In this document: in pieces, positions 9,589-18,318 of the stretch
Layout of the letters: the number at the start of each line of letters is the position of its first letter
Position numbering within the stretch: the stretch's first letter is position 1
Origin: Chlorogloeopsis fritschii
GTDB taxonomy: Bacteria; Cyanobacteriota; Cyanobacteriia; Cyanobacteriales; Nostocaceae
Length of the DNA: 64,000 nucleotides
Strand: one strand, 5' to 3'
Assembly (NCBI RefSeq): GCF_043099315.1
Contig: NZ_CP170746.1
Notes under the pieces: model-generated
Told to the model about the DNA's origin: nothing
Databases searched by the model: none
What the model saw: only the letters and a program-made list of their open reading frames with translations
Made by a program: the position numbers and the translations under genes

Positions 9589-9622
9589 AAGCTGGATGCT
9601 CGGAAACGGGCACGTCCAGATT
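9589..9622 (+). ncRNA. Group II intron domain V (catalytic hairpin)
   Basis: Thirty-four bases with the catalytic AGC triad near the 5' side, the stem TGGATGC opposite GCACGTCCA, and a GAAA tetraloop, matching the invariant size and shape of domain V. It lies 25 bases after the intron protein stop. Domain VI, carrying the branch-point A, should lie in 9623-9660. Confidence 0.85.
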
Positions 9623-9665
9623 TAAAAGAGAGGGGCGAGAGGTAATACTCTTCCTCGACTCTACC

Positions 9666-10287
9666 CGAATTTCTATATCATCGATTGTTTGCTGAACTGT
9701 TCCTATATTTAGACCAGAATCCCTCTACCTACGACTGGTACGCAGTTATTATTTATCCTAGACGCAACTTAGAACCAGACGAAACAAGACTTCATCAGGT
9801 TTTGCTAGAAAGTTTAAAAGTGCAGCGCGTTTATCTTGATGAACTTGATCGCTCAACAAACCAGTCTTTGGGTATTGGTGTTGTGAAGTTAGTAGTAGAA
9901 CCAGAAGAAAGTGCTGCCAGCAGTGCTAGACAACTCATCGCACAAGCAAGGCAAGAAATAGCAGATCGCTTATCTAATCAAGCGATAATAGATTTAATCG
10001 AGACAATTATAGTGTACAAATTTCCCCAGTTGAGCCGTCAAGAGGTGGAAGATATGCTGAAATTGAGCGAACTTAAGCAAACTAGAGTTTACCAGGAAGC
10101 ATTAGAAGAAGGACGACAAGAAGGACGACAAGAAGGACGACAAGAAGGACGACAAGAAGGTCTAAGAGAAGGTAAAATAGCGGCTGTTCCGCTATTGTTA
10201 AAAGCGGGAGTAAGTGTAGAAGAAATAGCTCAACAGTTAGGACTTGAAATGGAGACAGTTATGCAAATAGCACAACAACAGTCTTAA
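9666..10287 (+). CDS. Rpn/DUF2887-type nuclease gene, 3' exon
   Basis: Continues the protein begun at 7193: DEFLYHRLFAELFLYLDQNP, DWYAVIIYPRRNLE, RVYLDELD, VVEPEESAASSAR, then IETIIVYKFPQLSRQEVEDML and a repetitive EEGRQEGRQEG stretch followed by an amphipathic C-terminal helix. This is the normal second half of the family. Joined to the 5' exon the protein would be about 277 residues, a normal length. A TTG at 9685 is the first possible independent start, but the conserved reading extends upstream to 9667, favouring an exon. Function depends on exact splicing of the intron. Confidence 0.85.
10108..10155 (+). repeat. 12-bp in-frame tandem repeat in Rpn-type gene
   Basis: Four exact copies of GAAGGACGACAA encoding Glu-Gly-Arg-Gln. 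Glu-Gly-Arg/Gln runs are common near the C terminus of this family in cyanobacteria, and copy number probably varies by slippage without breaking the frame. Confidence 0.9.
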
Positions 10288-10416
10288 TTTGAGATGATTA
10301 AGTTTAATGAACTCAAGCACATCATCCCTAATCCCTAGTCTAAGCGCTAAAGCACCCCTATTTTCAAGTTAGACGGTCATGTGAAATCCACAACAAGGGA
10401 AAGAAATTTCTTTTCT

Positions 10417-10447
10417 CTAGCCCCTAGCCCCTAGTCTCTAGCCTCTA
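10417..10447. repeat. Heptameric repeat array (CTAGCCC type)
   Basis: Four 7-base units (CTAGCCC, CTAGCCC, CTAGTCT, CTAGCCT) in the 200-base gap before the HAD gene, with a looser CCCTAATCCCTAGTC copy at about 10325. This is a short tandem heptamer repeat of the kind known from heterocystous cyanobacteria. The same heptamer appears at 24491. Confidence 0.8.
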
Positions 10448-10489
10448 TTTTCAACACAACCTGGCACTACCCCACAGATGTCACTCCGA

Positions 10490-11164
10490 TTAGCTATTTA
10501 CCAATTCTGTCTCCATTTGTGAATTCAGCAGTGTCCACAACTGCAAATCTGTAAAATCCGGAATTACCATAAATGCACCTTTCTCTCTAAGAACATCGGG
10601 GTTGTGGGTAGAGGCAATACCAATAGTGCGAATACCAGCACCAACGGCAGAACGTATACCAGAAGGAGAATCTTCAAGAGCGATCGCATTTTCTGCTGTT
10701 ATCTCCAGCTTTTTCAATGCAGCTTGGTAGGGTGCGGGGTTGGGTTTACCTGCAATGCAATCTTCTCCCAGCACAACTATATCAAAGGCTTCTTTTAGCC
10801 CCAAAACTTCTAACATGAAATATGCATTTAATTTCGGTGCATTGGTAACTAAGGCACGTTTTAGCTGATGTGCCTCTGTCCATGCTAATAATTCTGTAAA
10901 TCCGGGCAGGGGTTGAATATCTTGTGCTTGTTGGCGGAACATAGCTTCTTTGTCTTCCGCAAATGTTATGCCTGCTTTCGGTGATAATTGCGGCAAGATG
11001 TCTTTGATAATTTCAGCATTAGTCTTGCCACTAATCTTGGTTTGATAGAAATGTTCATCTATCTCCAAACCGTAATCTAAAAGCATTTTTCGCCAAGCTT
11101 GGTAGTGAATTGGATCGGTGTTGGCGATCGTTCCATCTAAGTCAAAAAGAATTGCTGCCAGCAT
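10490..11164 (-). CDS. HAD-superfamily hydrolase, beta-phosphoglucomutase-like
   Basis: A cytoplasmic phosphatase or phosphomutase of the HAD subfamily with a helical cap. Motif I is FDLDGTIANTDP (nucleophile and acid Asp), motif II is ALVTNAP, motif III is the Lys in GKPNPAPY, and motif IV is ALEDSPSGI. The substrate cannot be told; relatives act on beta-glucose-1-phosphate or small sugar phosphates. I chose the ATG at 11164 (MLAAILFDLDGT); an upstream start at 11245 would add 27 unconserved residues. Divergent from the nagB-like gene at 11372, and the 200 bases between probably hold both promoters. Length about 224 residues is normal. Confidence 0.9.
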   Translation of the reverse strand: MLAAILFDLDGTIANTDPIHYQAWRKMLLDYGLEIDEHFYQTKISGKTNAEIIKDILPQLSPKAGITFAEDKEAMFRQQAQDIQPLPGFTELLAWTEAHQLKRALVTNAPKLNAYFMLEVLGLKEAFDIVVLGEDCIAGKPNPAPYQAALKKLEITAENAIALEDSPSGIRSAVGAGIRTIGIASTHNPDVLREKGAFMVIPDFTDLQLWTLLNSQMETELVNS

Positions 11165-11371
11165 GGTTTTTACCGTATGTAAAATATTGTTAAGTTTATT
11201 TACATAGTTTACACGGTTTTGTCTCCTTAGTAATTGTTTCTGCATTGATGATAAAAAACTATAATTAAGGTTCTGAGTGAAGATAAACTACAAGCATTAG
11301 TGCTTGTGGAAGTAGATAAATTTGTCTGCTCATATACGTTTTTTAGTGTCAAACTTTTCTGTAGAAATCAG

Positions 11372-12142
11372 ATGTCAGTTGCCAAAAAATTGTTGAAAGT
11401 CAACGATCTAGATGTGCAGATTTATAACTGTGAAGCCGAATTAGCACAGAATGTAGCAAAAATCGCACAAATTTATTTACAGAATGTTCTCCAGCAGAAT
11501 GGTAGTGCTGCTGTAGTACTAGCAACAGGTAATTCTCAAATCAAATTTCTTGAGAATTTGACTGCATTGGGTGGGATTGATTGGTCAAAAATTACTTGTT
11601 TTCATTTGGATGAGTATTTAGGAATTTCTGCAGAGCATCCTGCTAGTTTTCGATATTATCTACGAGAACGTGTCGAAAAACTAGTAAAACCTAAGGAATT
11701 CCATTATATAAAAGGTGATACATTAGAACCTTTAATGGAATGCGATCGCTATACTAAATTATTGCAAGCACAACCCATTGATTTATGTTGTCTAGGTGTG
11801 GGAGAAAATGGGCATCTTGCTTTCAACGAACCATCAGTTGCTAATTTCCAAGATCCTTTCAGGATTAAATTGGTGAAATTAGATAAAGTCAATCACCAAC
11901 AACAAGTAAATCAGGGCCATTTTCCCAATTTAGAAAGTGTGCCTAAATATGCTTTTACTTTAACTATTCCAATGATTTGTGCAGCAAGAAAAATTATTTG
12001 TATAACAACAGGAACACACAAAGCTAAAATTGTACAACAGATGTTGCAAGGAAATATTACTACAGATTGTCCCGCTTCTATTCTTCGTAAACAACCTCAA
12101 GCAACTTTATTTTTGGATAAAGACGCTGGAGCTTTAATTTAG
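11372..12142 (+). CDS. nagB: Glucosamine-6-phosphate deaminase/isomerase-type protein
   Basis: Converts glucosamine-6-phosphate to fructose-6-phosphate and ammonia, linking amino-sugar and central metabolism. Motifs: the phosphate loop VLATGNSQ, CFHLDEYLGI (catalytic base Asp region), HPASFRYYLRER, the lid segment and GVGENGHLAFNEP, followed by TLTIPMICAARKI and the C-terminal CPASILRKQP. About 256 residues from the ATG at 11372 (MSVAKKLLK); a farther upstream start adds unconserved sequence. The deaminase, rather than 6-phosphogluconolactonase, is supported by HLAFNEP and by LDEYLG. A sugar-phosphate phosphatase gene diverges from it, which suggests carbohydrate metabolism but does not prove it. 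Confidence 0.9.
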   Translation: MSVAKKLLKVNDLDVQIYNCEAELAQNVAKIAQIYLQNVLQQNGSAAVVLATGNSQIKFLENLTALGGIDWSKITCFHLDEYLGISAEHPASFRYYLRERVEKLVKPKEFHYIKGDTLEPLMECDRYTKLLQAQPIDLCCLGVGENGHLAFNEPSVANFQDPFRIKLVKLDKVNHQQQVNQGHFPNLESVPKYAFTLTIPMICAARKIICITTGTHKAKIVQQMLQGNITTDCPASILRKQPQATLFLDKDAGALI

Positions 12143-12741
12143 TAATTAAATTGACATATTTCTTGGAAGACATAATACTTAGTAATCACAACCAGAACTA
12201 ACAAAGTTTTACTTCTGGCTACTGACTCCTGACATTTATATAGGTGCTTTGGTTATTGACGTGACTATGTGTAGAGTATTGTGCTGTAAATAGGTTTTAG
12301 TAGGCAAATTAATTATGTCTAAGCTCATCCTCAAAAAGTATGGGCTTATATATTTTTGTTTTGTAAAATAAAATTCTCACAACCTATCTTGGAGCAATTA
12401 AAGATTGTCAACTAAGAAAAGCAAAGCTTTCTAGCTACCTTCTTAAAATGATTTTTATTACAATAAGTAAATAAATATTACAATATATTGCAAGACACTT
12501 GTTATGAAATGGCTAGTTAAAACTTAACCCACTTAGGTGTTATTACAAGGTTTAAATTTGCTAATAAAATTTTAGAGTAATAATATTAACAAATTCTTGT
12601 TAAGTATGCTAGATTGATTTTATACTAGTGATTAAAATAAATAACTACTTAAATTAGTAAATTATAATAACTACCTATAAAATATTGAGCTTGAATATAA
12701 AAAAATACTGAATTTGGTGCTGGAGAGAACATCCAACAACA
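12143..12741. other. AT-rich intergenic region upstream of hybrid kinase
   Basis: About 600 bases with no supportable gene. The sequence is very AT-rich, especially 12440-12700 with many TAATAA/AATATT runs, and probably carries the promoter of the kinase operon. I found no clear NtcA site, tRNA or strong terminator here. Confidence 0.6.
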
Positions 12742-15700
12742 ATGTTATTAAAGTTTCCAGTGGCGTCATCCCTAAAATATCTATGTAATAAATTTTACAC
12801 TAAGTTGCCCCTTGCAACTATTTTATTTGGCTCTTTTGCATTGCAAATTTGTGGTGCAGTCGGACTTGTAGGATTTATTTCGTTTAGAAATGGAAAAACA
12901 GCGGTAAGAGAGTTTGCTAGTCAGTTAGAAAATGAAGTGTGCGATCGCGTCGAACAGTACCTCGATAGATACTTAAAACTTCCTCAGCAAATTAATCAAA
13001 TCAACTTAGATGCAATCCAGCTAGGTTTGCTAGATGTAACTGATTTGAAAACAACTTGGCATTACTTCTGGAAACAAATGCAAGTATTTGATGTTGGTTA
13101 CATCAGCTTTTCTAATCCGAAGTGGGAATTGGTAGGTGTAGAAAGATTAGAATCTAACAAGTTTCTAATTCGGCAAACTTCTGTAAGCAAAACTGGATTG
13201 GTTAAGCAAGTTGCCTACATCACTGATAGTCGAGGAAATCTTGTCAAGTTGCCTGCAACAGCAAAAGTTCCCTCGCTAACAAGAGAATTTTTGTACATAA
13301 ATGCAGTCAAAGCAGGAAAATCTGTGTGGAGTAAAAATTATCAGTTGCAGAATAAATCAGTATTATCAATTTCCAACAGCTATCCAGTTTACGACTCCGA
13401 TCGCAAACTAATAGGAGTGCTGGGAACCAATATTAATTTTTCGCAAATTGATAAATTTTTAGCGCAAGTAAAACTTGCTAGGTCAGGTAATATCTTTATT
13501 CTAGAACGGGACGGACTAATAGTCGCTTCTTCTCAAAGCTCACACTCTGTTGTTAAAAATCAGCCAAAGCATCTCTCGGTATTTAATAGTGAAGACTCCC
13601 TAATTCAACAGACAAAGCAACATTTAATACAACAATTTGGTAGCTTGAGTTTATTAAGAGAGCAGCAAAAGTTGGTTTTTTCTAGCTCCAAAGCGAATTA
13701 TTTTGTTCATGTAAAACCTTGGCAAAGCGAGATAGGTTTGGATTGGTTAGTTGTAGTGGTGATTCCTGAAAATGAATTTACAGAAAAAATTCACGCTAAT
13801 ACACTTACTACTTTTCTACTATGTATAGTATCTTTTTTAATAGCTACACTGTTCAGCCTTTTTACTACTCGCTGGATACTCAACCCGATTTTACAATTAA
13901 CCACATCTGTGAAGAAAATTGCTGAGGGTAAATTGAATGAGACTGCAAAAATTAAAAATTTTAAAGAACTGGCAGAAGTTACCAACTTGGTTACAAATAT
14001 GGCGAAGCAACTGCAAAAATCTTTTGCCAAGCTCAAAGCTAAAAATGCTGAGTTGAAAATCTTAAATAAGACACTCTCTCAAAGTGAGAGTCGATTGGCT
14101 CAATTTGTAGAAGCGATGCCAATAGGTGTGATGCTTGCAGAAGCCAATGGTAGGATTAGCTACAAAAACACAATCAGCAAACAGGTTTTTGAGCAAGCGG
14201 TCATACACTTAGCCACAATTGAAGAAATAACAAAAGTGTATCAAGTTTATCTTGCTGGAACAGATCAACTATACCCAAGTGATCGCTTGCCTGCGGTGAG
14301 AGCATTGCAGGGTGAAAATGTCACGGTTGATGATATAGAAATTCGCTATCCAGACAAGATTATTTATCTTGAAGCATCAGGAAAGGCAATCTACGATGAA
14401 TCTGGTAATATCGTTTTTGCGATCGCCACTTTTGTTGATATTAGTCAACGTAAACAAACACAAAAATTACTAGCAGAATATAATCGCACCTTAAAAATTC
14501 ACGTTAAAAAACGCACTAGCGAACTTCTGAAAGTAATCAAGCAACTGCAATCTTCCCAAAAAGAACTGATTAAATCTCAAGAAATTGCTAAACAAGGACA
14601 AAAAGCCGCCGAACAGGCAAACCAAGCTAAAAGTGAATTTCTTGCGAACATGAGCCACGAGTTGCGTACTCCCCTCAATGCTATTCTTGGCTTTACTCAA
14701 ATGATGAGCCTTGACAAGACTTTAACTGTTGAGAACAAACAAAATTTGGCTATTGTCAATAGTGCAGGAGAGCATTTGCTTCATTTAATCAACGACATCT
14801 TGGAAGTATCTAAAATTGAGGCTGGCAAAACCACATTAAATTTGTCAAGCTTTGACTTAATTCTTTTATTAGAAAACATCAAACAGACGTTGGGATTGCG
14901 TGCTGCTGCTAAAGGTTTAAAACTAGTATTTGAATATGCGCCTAATCTACCCCGCTTCATCAAAACTGATTCTCATAAATTGCGGCAAGTACTACTCAAC
15001 CTCTTAGGAAATGCTATTAAATTTACTGATATTGGTAGTGTGACGCTGCGGGTAAGAAGAGGAATTAGGAAAGAAGCAGAGGAGCAGAGGAGCAAAGAGA
15101 AGTCACAAGACGCGGAGCGGCTTCCCGAAAGGGTGCGGAGGCAGCCTCCGAAAGCGTTGCTCCTCCAAAGGAGGCTCAGAACTTCGGAGGGAGCAGAGGA
15201 GCAATACCCGATCCCCGATATCCAATCTCTGATTTTTGAAGTAACTGATACTGGCTCTGGTATTTCTCCAGATGAAATTCACTTATTATTTAAACCTTTT
15301 GGGCAAACAGAGAATGGGAGAAAATCCCAGCAGGGAACCGGGCTAGGTTTGGCAATTAGTCAAAATTACGTGCAACTAATGGGAGGTAAAATTGGTGTCA
15401 ACAGTAAAGTTGGTGTAGGTAGTACATTTACTTTTAATATTCAAATCAACATCAGCGATTGCAGCGAGATTGTAACAAACAAATTTCAACATCAAATTAT
15501 AGGTTTAGCAGGCACTCAAGGTGAATACCGCATTCTAATAGTTGATGATCACCAAGAAAGCCGCTTGTTTTTAGTGAAATTACTTAGCTCAATCGGCTAT
15601 AGCATCAAAGAAGCCACAAATGGAGCAGAAGCCATCTCTGTTTGCGAATCATGGCAACCTCATTTAATTCTGATGGATATGCAGATGCCAGTAATGGATG

Positions 15701-16179
15701 GCTATGAAGCAATTAGAAGAATTCGAGCCAAGGAAACAGAAGACACATCTAGAACCCGTACCATCATTATTGCCTTGACTGCTACTGCTTTTAAGGAAGA
15801 ACGGCAGAAAATGTTGTCTGCAAACTGTGATGATTTTATTAGCAAACCATTTTCACTAGAAGTCTTGTTGGAAAAATTGAGCGAATATTTGGGGGTAAAA
15901 TACACAGCTAAATTCACAAACCAAAACACAGAAGCGATCGCAAACCAAATACAGCCAACTCTAACCTCTACTGAGGTGATAACACAATTGTTACAGTTTT
16001 CACCTCAGTGGATAGCCCAGCTTCATCATGCTGCTGCTAGCTGTAGCGATGAGCTAATTTTAGATTTACTTAAGCAAATTCCTCAAGACAAAGCTCAACT
16101 TGTGCAGATTTTTAGTGATTTAGCCAATAACTACCAGTTCGAGAAAATTATGGAATTGACTAGAGCAAATGCAGAATGA
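12742..16179 (+). CDS. Hybrid sensor histidine kinase: membrane sensor, HAMP, PAS, HisKA, HATPase, receiver
   Basis: An 1145-residue inner-membrane sensor. Order: a transmembrane helix at about 25-48; an extracytoplasmic double-Cache-like sensor at about 50-345; a second helix around 355-375; HAMP; a PAS at about 450-575; coiled coil; HisKA with MSHELRTPLNAIL (His at about 639); HATPase with N box LLNLLGNAIKF and G box GTGLGLAIS; a receiver with ILIVDDH, phosphoacceptor Asp979 in LMDMQMPVMDG, and ALTATA. A 130-residue tail carries no domain I recognise with confidence. The HATPase contains a repeat-encoded insert at about residues 772-826. The stop overlaps the next gene's start by four bases, so the kinase and the GGDEF-EAL regulator are co-translated and probably form one signalling pair. 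Confidence 0.95.
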   Translation: MLLKFPVASSLKYLCNKFYTKLPLATILFGSFALQICGAVGLVGFISFRNGKTAVREFASQLENEVCDRVEQYLDRYLKLPQQINQINLDAIQLGLLDVTDLKTTWHYFWKQMQVFDVGYISFSNPKWELVGVERLESNKFLIRQTSVSKTGLVKQVAYITDSRGNLVKLPATAKVPSLTREFLYINAVKAGKSVWSKNYQLQNKSVLSISNSYPVYDSDRKLIGVLGTNINFSQIDKFLAQVKLARSGNIFILERDGLIVASSQSSHSVVKNQPKHLSVFNSEDSLIQQTKQHLIQQFGSLSLLREQQKLVFSSSKANYFVHVKPWQSEIGLDWLVVVVIPENEFTEKIHANTLTTFLLCIVSFLIATLFSLFTTRWILNPILQLTTSVKKIAEGKLNETAKIKNFKELAEVTNLVTNMAKQLQKSFAKLKAKNAELKILNKTLSQSESRLAQFVEAMPIGVMLAEANGRISYKNTISKQVFEQAVIHLATIEEITKVYQVYLAGTDQLYPSDRLPAVRALQGENVTVDDIEIRYPDKIIYLEASGKAIYDESGNIVFAIATFVDISQRKQTQKLLAEYNRTLKIHVKKRTSELLKVIKQLQSSQKELIKSQEIAKQGQKAAEQANQAKSEFLANMSHELRTPLNAILGFTQMMSLDKTLTVENKQNLAIVNSAGEHLLHLINDILEVSKIEAGKTTLNLSSFDLILLLENIKQTLGLRAAAKGLKLVFEYAPNLPRFIKTDSHKLRQVLLNLLGNAIKFTDIGSVTLRVRRGIRKEAEEQRSKEKSQDAERLPERVRRQPPKALLLQRRLRTSEGAEEQYPIPDIQSLIFEVTDTGSGISPDEIHLLFKPFGQTENGRKSQQGTGLGLAISQNYVQLMGGKIGVNSKVGVGSTFTFNIQINISDCSEIVTNKFQHQIIGLAGTQGEYRILIVDDHQESRLFLVKLLSSIGYSIKEATNGAEAISVCESWQPHLILMDMQMPVMDGYEAIRRIRAKETEDTSRTRTIIIALTATAFKEERQKMLSANCDDFISKPFSLEVLLEKLSEYLGVKYTAKFTNQNTEAIANQIQPTLTSTEVITQLLQFSPQWIAQLHHAAASCSDELILDLLKQIPQDKAQLVQIFSDLANNYQFEKIMELTRANAE
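15058..15219 (+). repeat. In-frame small-repeat insertion in kinase HATPase domain
   Basis: About 160 bases between the conserved segments SVTLRVRR and LIFEVTDTGSGI. It begins with AGCAGAG-type short repeats, then GAGAAGTCACAAGACGC, which is found again at 41933-41949 in intergenic DNA, then the core GACGCGGAGCGGCTTCC shared with glyS, then small hairpins (GGAGG...CCTCC). Translated it is a basic, low-complexity loop. Homologous kinases as I know them need only a few residues here. Confidence 0.8.
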
Positions 16180-18011
16180 ATTACGAACGAATAAACTCGG
16201 CTAAAAAAGATATTTTAATAATTGATGATATGCCAGACAACTTACGGGTTTTATCCTCGCTCCTCACTAAGGAAGGATATCACGTTCGTAAAGCTCTCAA
16301 CTGGCAAATGGCTTTAACAGCTTGCCAAACTTTATTGCCAGACTTGATTCTACTCGATATCATGATGCCGGAAGTTGATGGCTATGAAATTTGTCAGCGT
16401 TTAAAAGCATGGAATTTAACTGCTGCGATTCCAGTAATTTTTATTAGCGCTTTAGATGATGTTTTCGATAAGGTAAAAGCGTTTCAGGTAGGAGGAGTAG
16501 ACTACATTACCAAACCCTTTGAATTTGAAGAAGTTTTGGTACGTGTCGAAAATCAACTAGCGTTGAAGATGGCACAAATAGAAATATTACAATTAAACGC
16601 TGAATTAGAAAAAAGAGTAAAAGAACGTACTTGCCAATTAGAAAAAGCTCTACACAAACTCCAACAAGAAATGAATCAGCGTCAGCAACTTCAAAGTAAG
16701 CTGTTGGATATGGCGTTGCATGATTCTCTCACTGGTTTACCAAACCGAGTTTTGTTTCTCAAACGCTTAGAACAAGCACTCAATCGCACTAAATTGGAAT
16801 TAGATTATCACTTTGCTGTATTATTTTTAGATTGCGATCGCTTCAAGGTAGTGAATGATTCTCTTGGACATTTGGTAGGAGATGAACTACTGATAGCCAT
16901 TGCCCGCCGTTTACAAGCATCTTTAAGTCCTTTTGATACATTAGCACGATTTGGTGGTGATGAATTTGCTATCCTCTTAGAAAACATTACAGATATTAAT
17001 ATGGCTATTGAGGTAGCCGAAAATATTCTCCAAAAACTATCACTACCTTTTAAACTGTCCAGGTACGAAGTATTTATTAATGCGAGTATTGGCATTAATT
17101 GGGGTCATATTAACTATGAAAAGCCAGAGTATTTGCTCAGAGATGCTGACACAGCTATGTATCGTGCTAAGGCTTTTGGTAAAGCTAGATATCATGTTTT
17201 TAACCCTGCAATGCATCAGGAAGTAATTGAGCTTTTAGAGTTAGAAAATGACCTCAGAAGAGCAGTAGAGCGTCAAGAATTTGTTGTTTATTATCAACCA
17301 ATAATTTCTTTAGAGACAGGCACGATTGCTGGGCTTGAAGCTCTTGTCCGTTGGCAACATCCAAAAAGAGGATTGGTTTACCCCGCAACTTTTATCCCCA
17401 TAGCAGAAGAAACGGGTTTGATTAATACTATCAATATCTGGGTATTGCAATCAGCTTGTGAGACTTTATCTCTTTTGCAGAATCATTTATCAACCCCGAA
17501 TACTCTAACTATTAGTGTTAATCTTTCACCACGTTTATTTTCTACACCTGATTTAATCGCAAAAATTGACCAAATTCTTGATGATATAAAAATCAATCCT
17601 GCTAACTTAGAATTAGAAATTACAGAAAGTGTTTTGATGGATAATAACGAAAATATTAAAACAACTCTTCGTAATATCAAGGAGCGAAATATCAAGTTAG
17701 TCATGGATGACTTTGGTACAGGCTATTCCTCTTTGAGTTACTTGCATAGCTTTCCATTAAATTCCCTGAAAATTGATAAATCTTTCGTCAAGTATATGCA
17801 GGAAAATCAACAGAGTATGGGATTGGTACCCGCAATGATTGGCATCGCTCATTCTATGGGAATGAGAGCCAATGCTGAAGGTGTCGAAACTCAACAGCAG
17901 TTAGTGCAGCTAAAAAATTTAAATTGTGATTTTGCTCAAGGATTTCTATTTTCTCCAGCTTTAGAACGAAAATCTGTTCTAGACTTACTCGCTGTAGCAC
18001 CTAGATGGTAA
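16176..18011 (+). CDS. Response regulator with GGDEF and EAL domains (cyclic-di-GMP turnover)
   Basis: A 611-residue soluble regulator. The receiver domain has ILIIDDMPDN and phosphoacceptor Asp61 in LLDIMMPEVDGYE; a coiled coil follows at 130-175; GGDEF residues 260-264 are intact (ARFGGDEFAIL); the EAL domain has E388-A389-L390 and keeps NLSPR, ELEITES, DDFGTGYSSL, LKIDKSFV and EGVET, so phosphodiesterase activity is expected. The inhibitory-site position before GGDEF reads SPFD rather than RxxD, so product feedback on the cyclase is probably absent. The ATG overlaps the kinase stop (ATGA), which indicates translational coupling; the kinase probably phosphorylates this receiver directly or by relay. 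Confidence 0.95.
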   Translation: MNYERINSAKKDILIIDDMPDNLRVLSSLLTKEGYHVRKALNWQMALTACQTLLPDLILLDIMMPEVDGYEICQRLKAWNLTAAIPVIFISALDDVFDKVKAFQVGGVDYITKPFEFEEVLVRVENQLALKMAQIEILQLNAELEKRVKERTCQLEKALHKLQQEMNQRQQLQSKLLDMALHDSLTGLPNRVLFLKRLEQALNRTKLELDYHFAVLFLDCDRFKVVNDSLGHLVGDELLIAIARRLQASLSPFDTLARFGGDEFAILLENITDINMAIEVAENILQKLSLPFKLSRYEVFINASIGINWGHINYEKPEYLLRDADTAMYRAKAFGKARYHVFNPAMHQEVIELLELENDLRRAVERQEFVVYYQPIISLETGTIAGLEALVRWQHPKRGLVYPATFIPIAEETGLINTINIWVLQSACETLSLLQNHLSTPNTLTISVNLSPRLFSTPDLIAKIDQILDDIKINPANLELEITESVLMDNNENIKTTLRNIKERNIKLVMDDFGTGYSSLSYLHSFPLNSLKIDKSFVKYMQENQQSMGLVPAMIGIAHSMGMRANAEGVETQQQLVQLKNLNCDFAQGFLFSPALERKSVLDLLAVAPRW

Positions 18012-18318
18012 ATATCAAGCTTGCCAAGTCTATTATTCAAGCTAGAGTATTGTAAAGATTCGTATAGTCGTCATCACCCTAGCCTTAATGAATTAGAGCG
18101 ATCGCCTGTGTCGGAGCTAAGTTTAAATATAAAAGCTGTAGGCTAGAAAATATTGATTAGATATCATATTTTGGCGCAAAAACATCAAGAAAATCTAACT
18201 AGCATTTCTTTACCTGAGCTAAAGAACAAAATTGGTTATCCAAATTTCCATAGAGAAACCTCAATTTAATTGAGGAATTACCTGCAATATTTTTCTGTCA
18301 CATAGCATAATAGATAAT
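18012..18318. other. Intergenic region before ldpA
   Basis: About 300 bases, AT-rich, with HIP1-like GCGATCGCC at about 18098 and no supportable ORF or RNA gene. An imperfect AACCTCAATTTAATTGAGG-like hairpin near 18258-18277 lies upstream of ldpA; its role is unknown. Confidence 0.5.

Larger units (their letters stand above)
7405..9665 (+). mobile_element. Group II intron with encoded reverse transcriptase (3' boundary within about 6 bases)
   Basis: The 5' end GTGCGGCTCG fits the group II consensus GUGYG. A 580-base structured leader (domains I-III) precedes the intron protein at 7987-9564; a domain V hairpin lies at 9589-9622 and a domain VI-like stem follows, with GCGAGAGG opposite CTCTTCCTCG. 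The flanking DNA encodes two halves of one Rpn-type protein, which fixes the insertion site. The clean protein join (QKDEFLYHRLFAE) needs the intron to end at 9665, while the usual AY 3' end would be at 9664 or 9670; both AY choices shift the frame. The element is about 2.26 kb, has the same orientation as its host gene, and has no second copy in the window. Confidence 0.9.
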
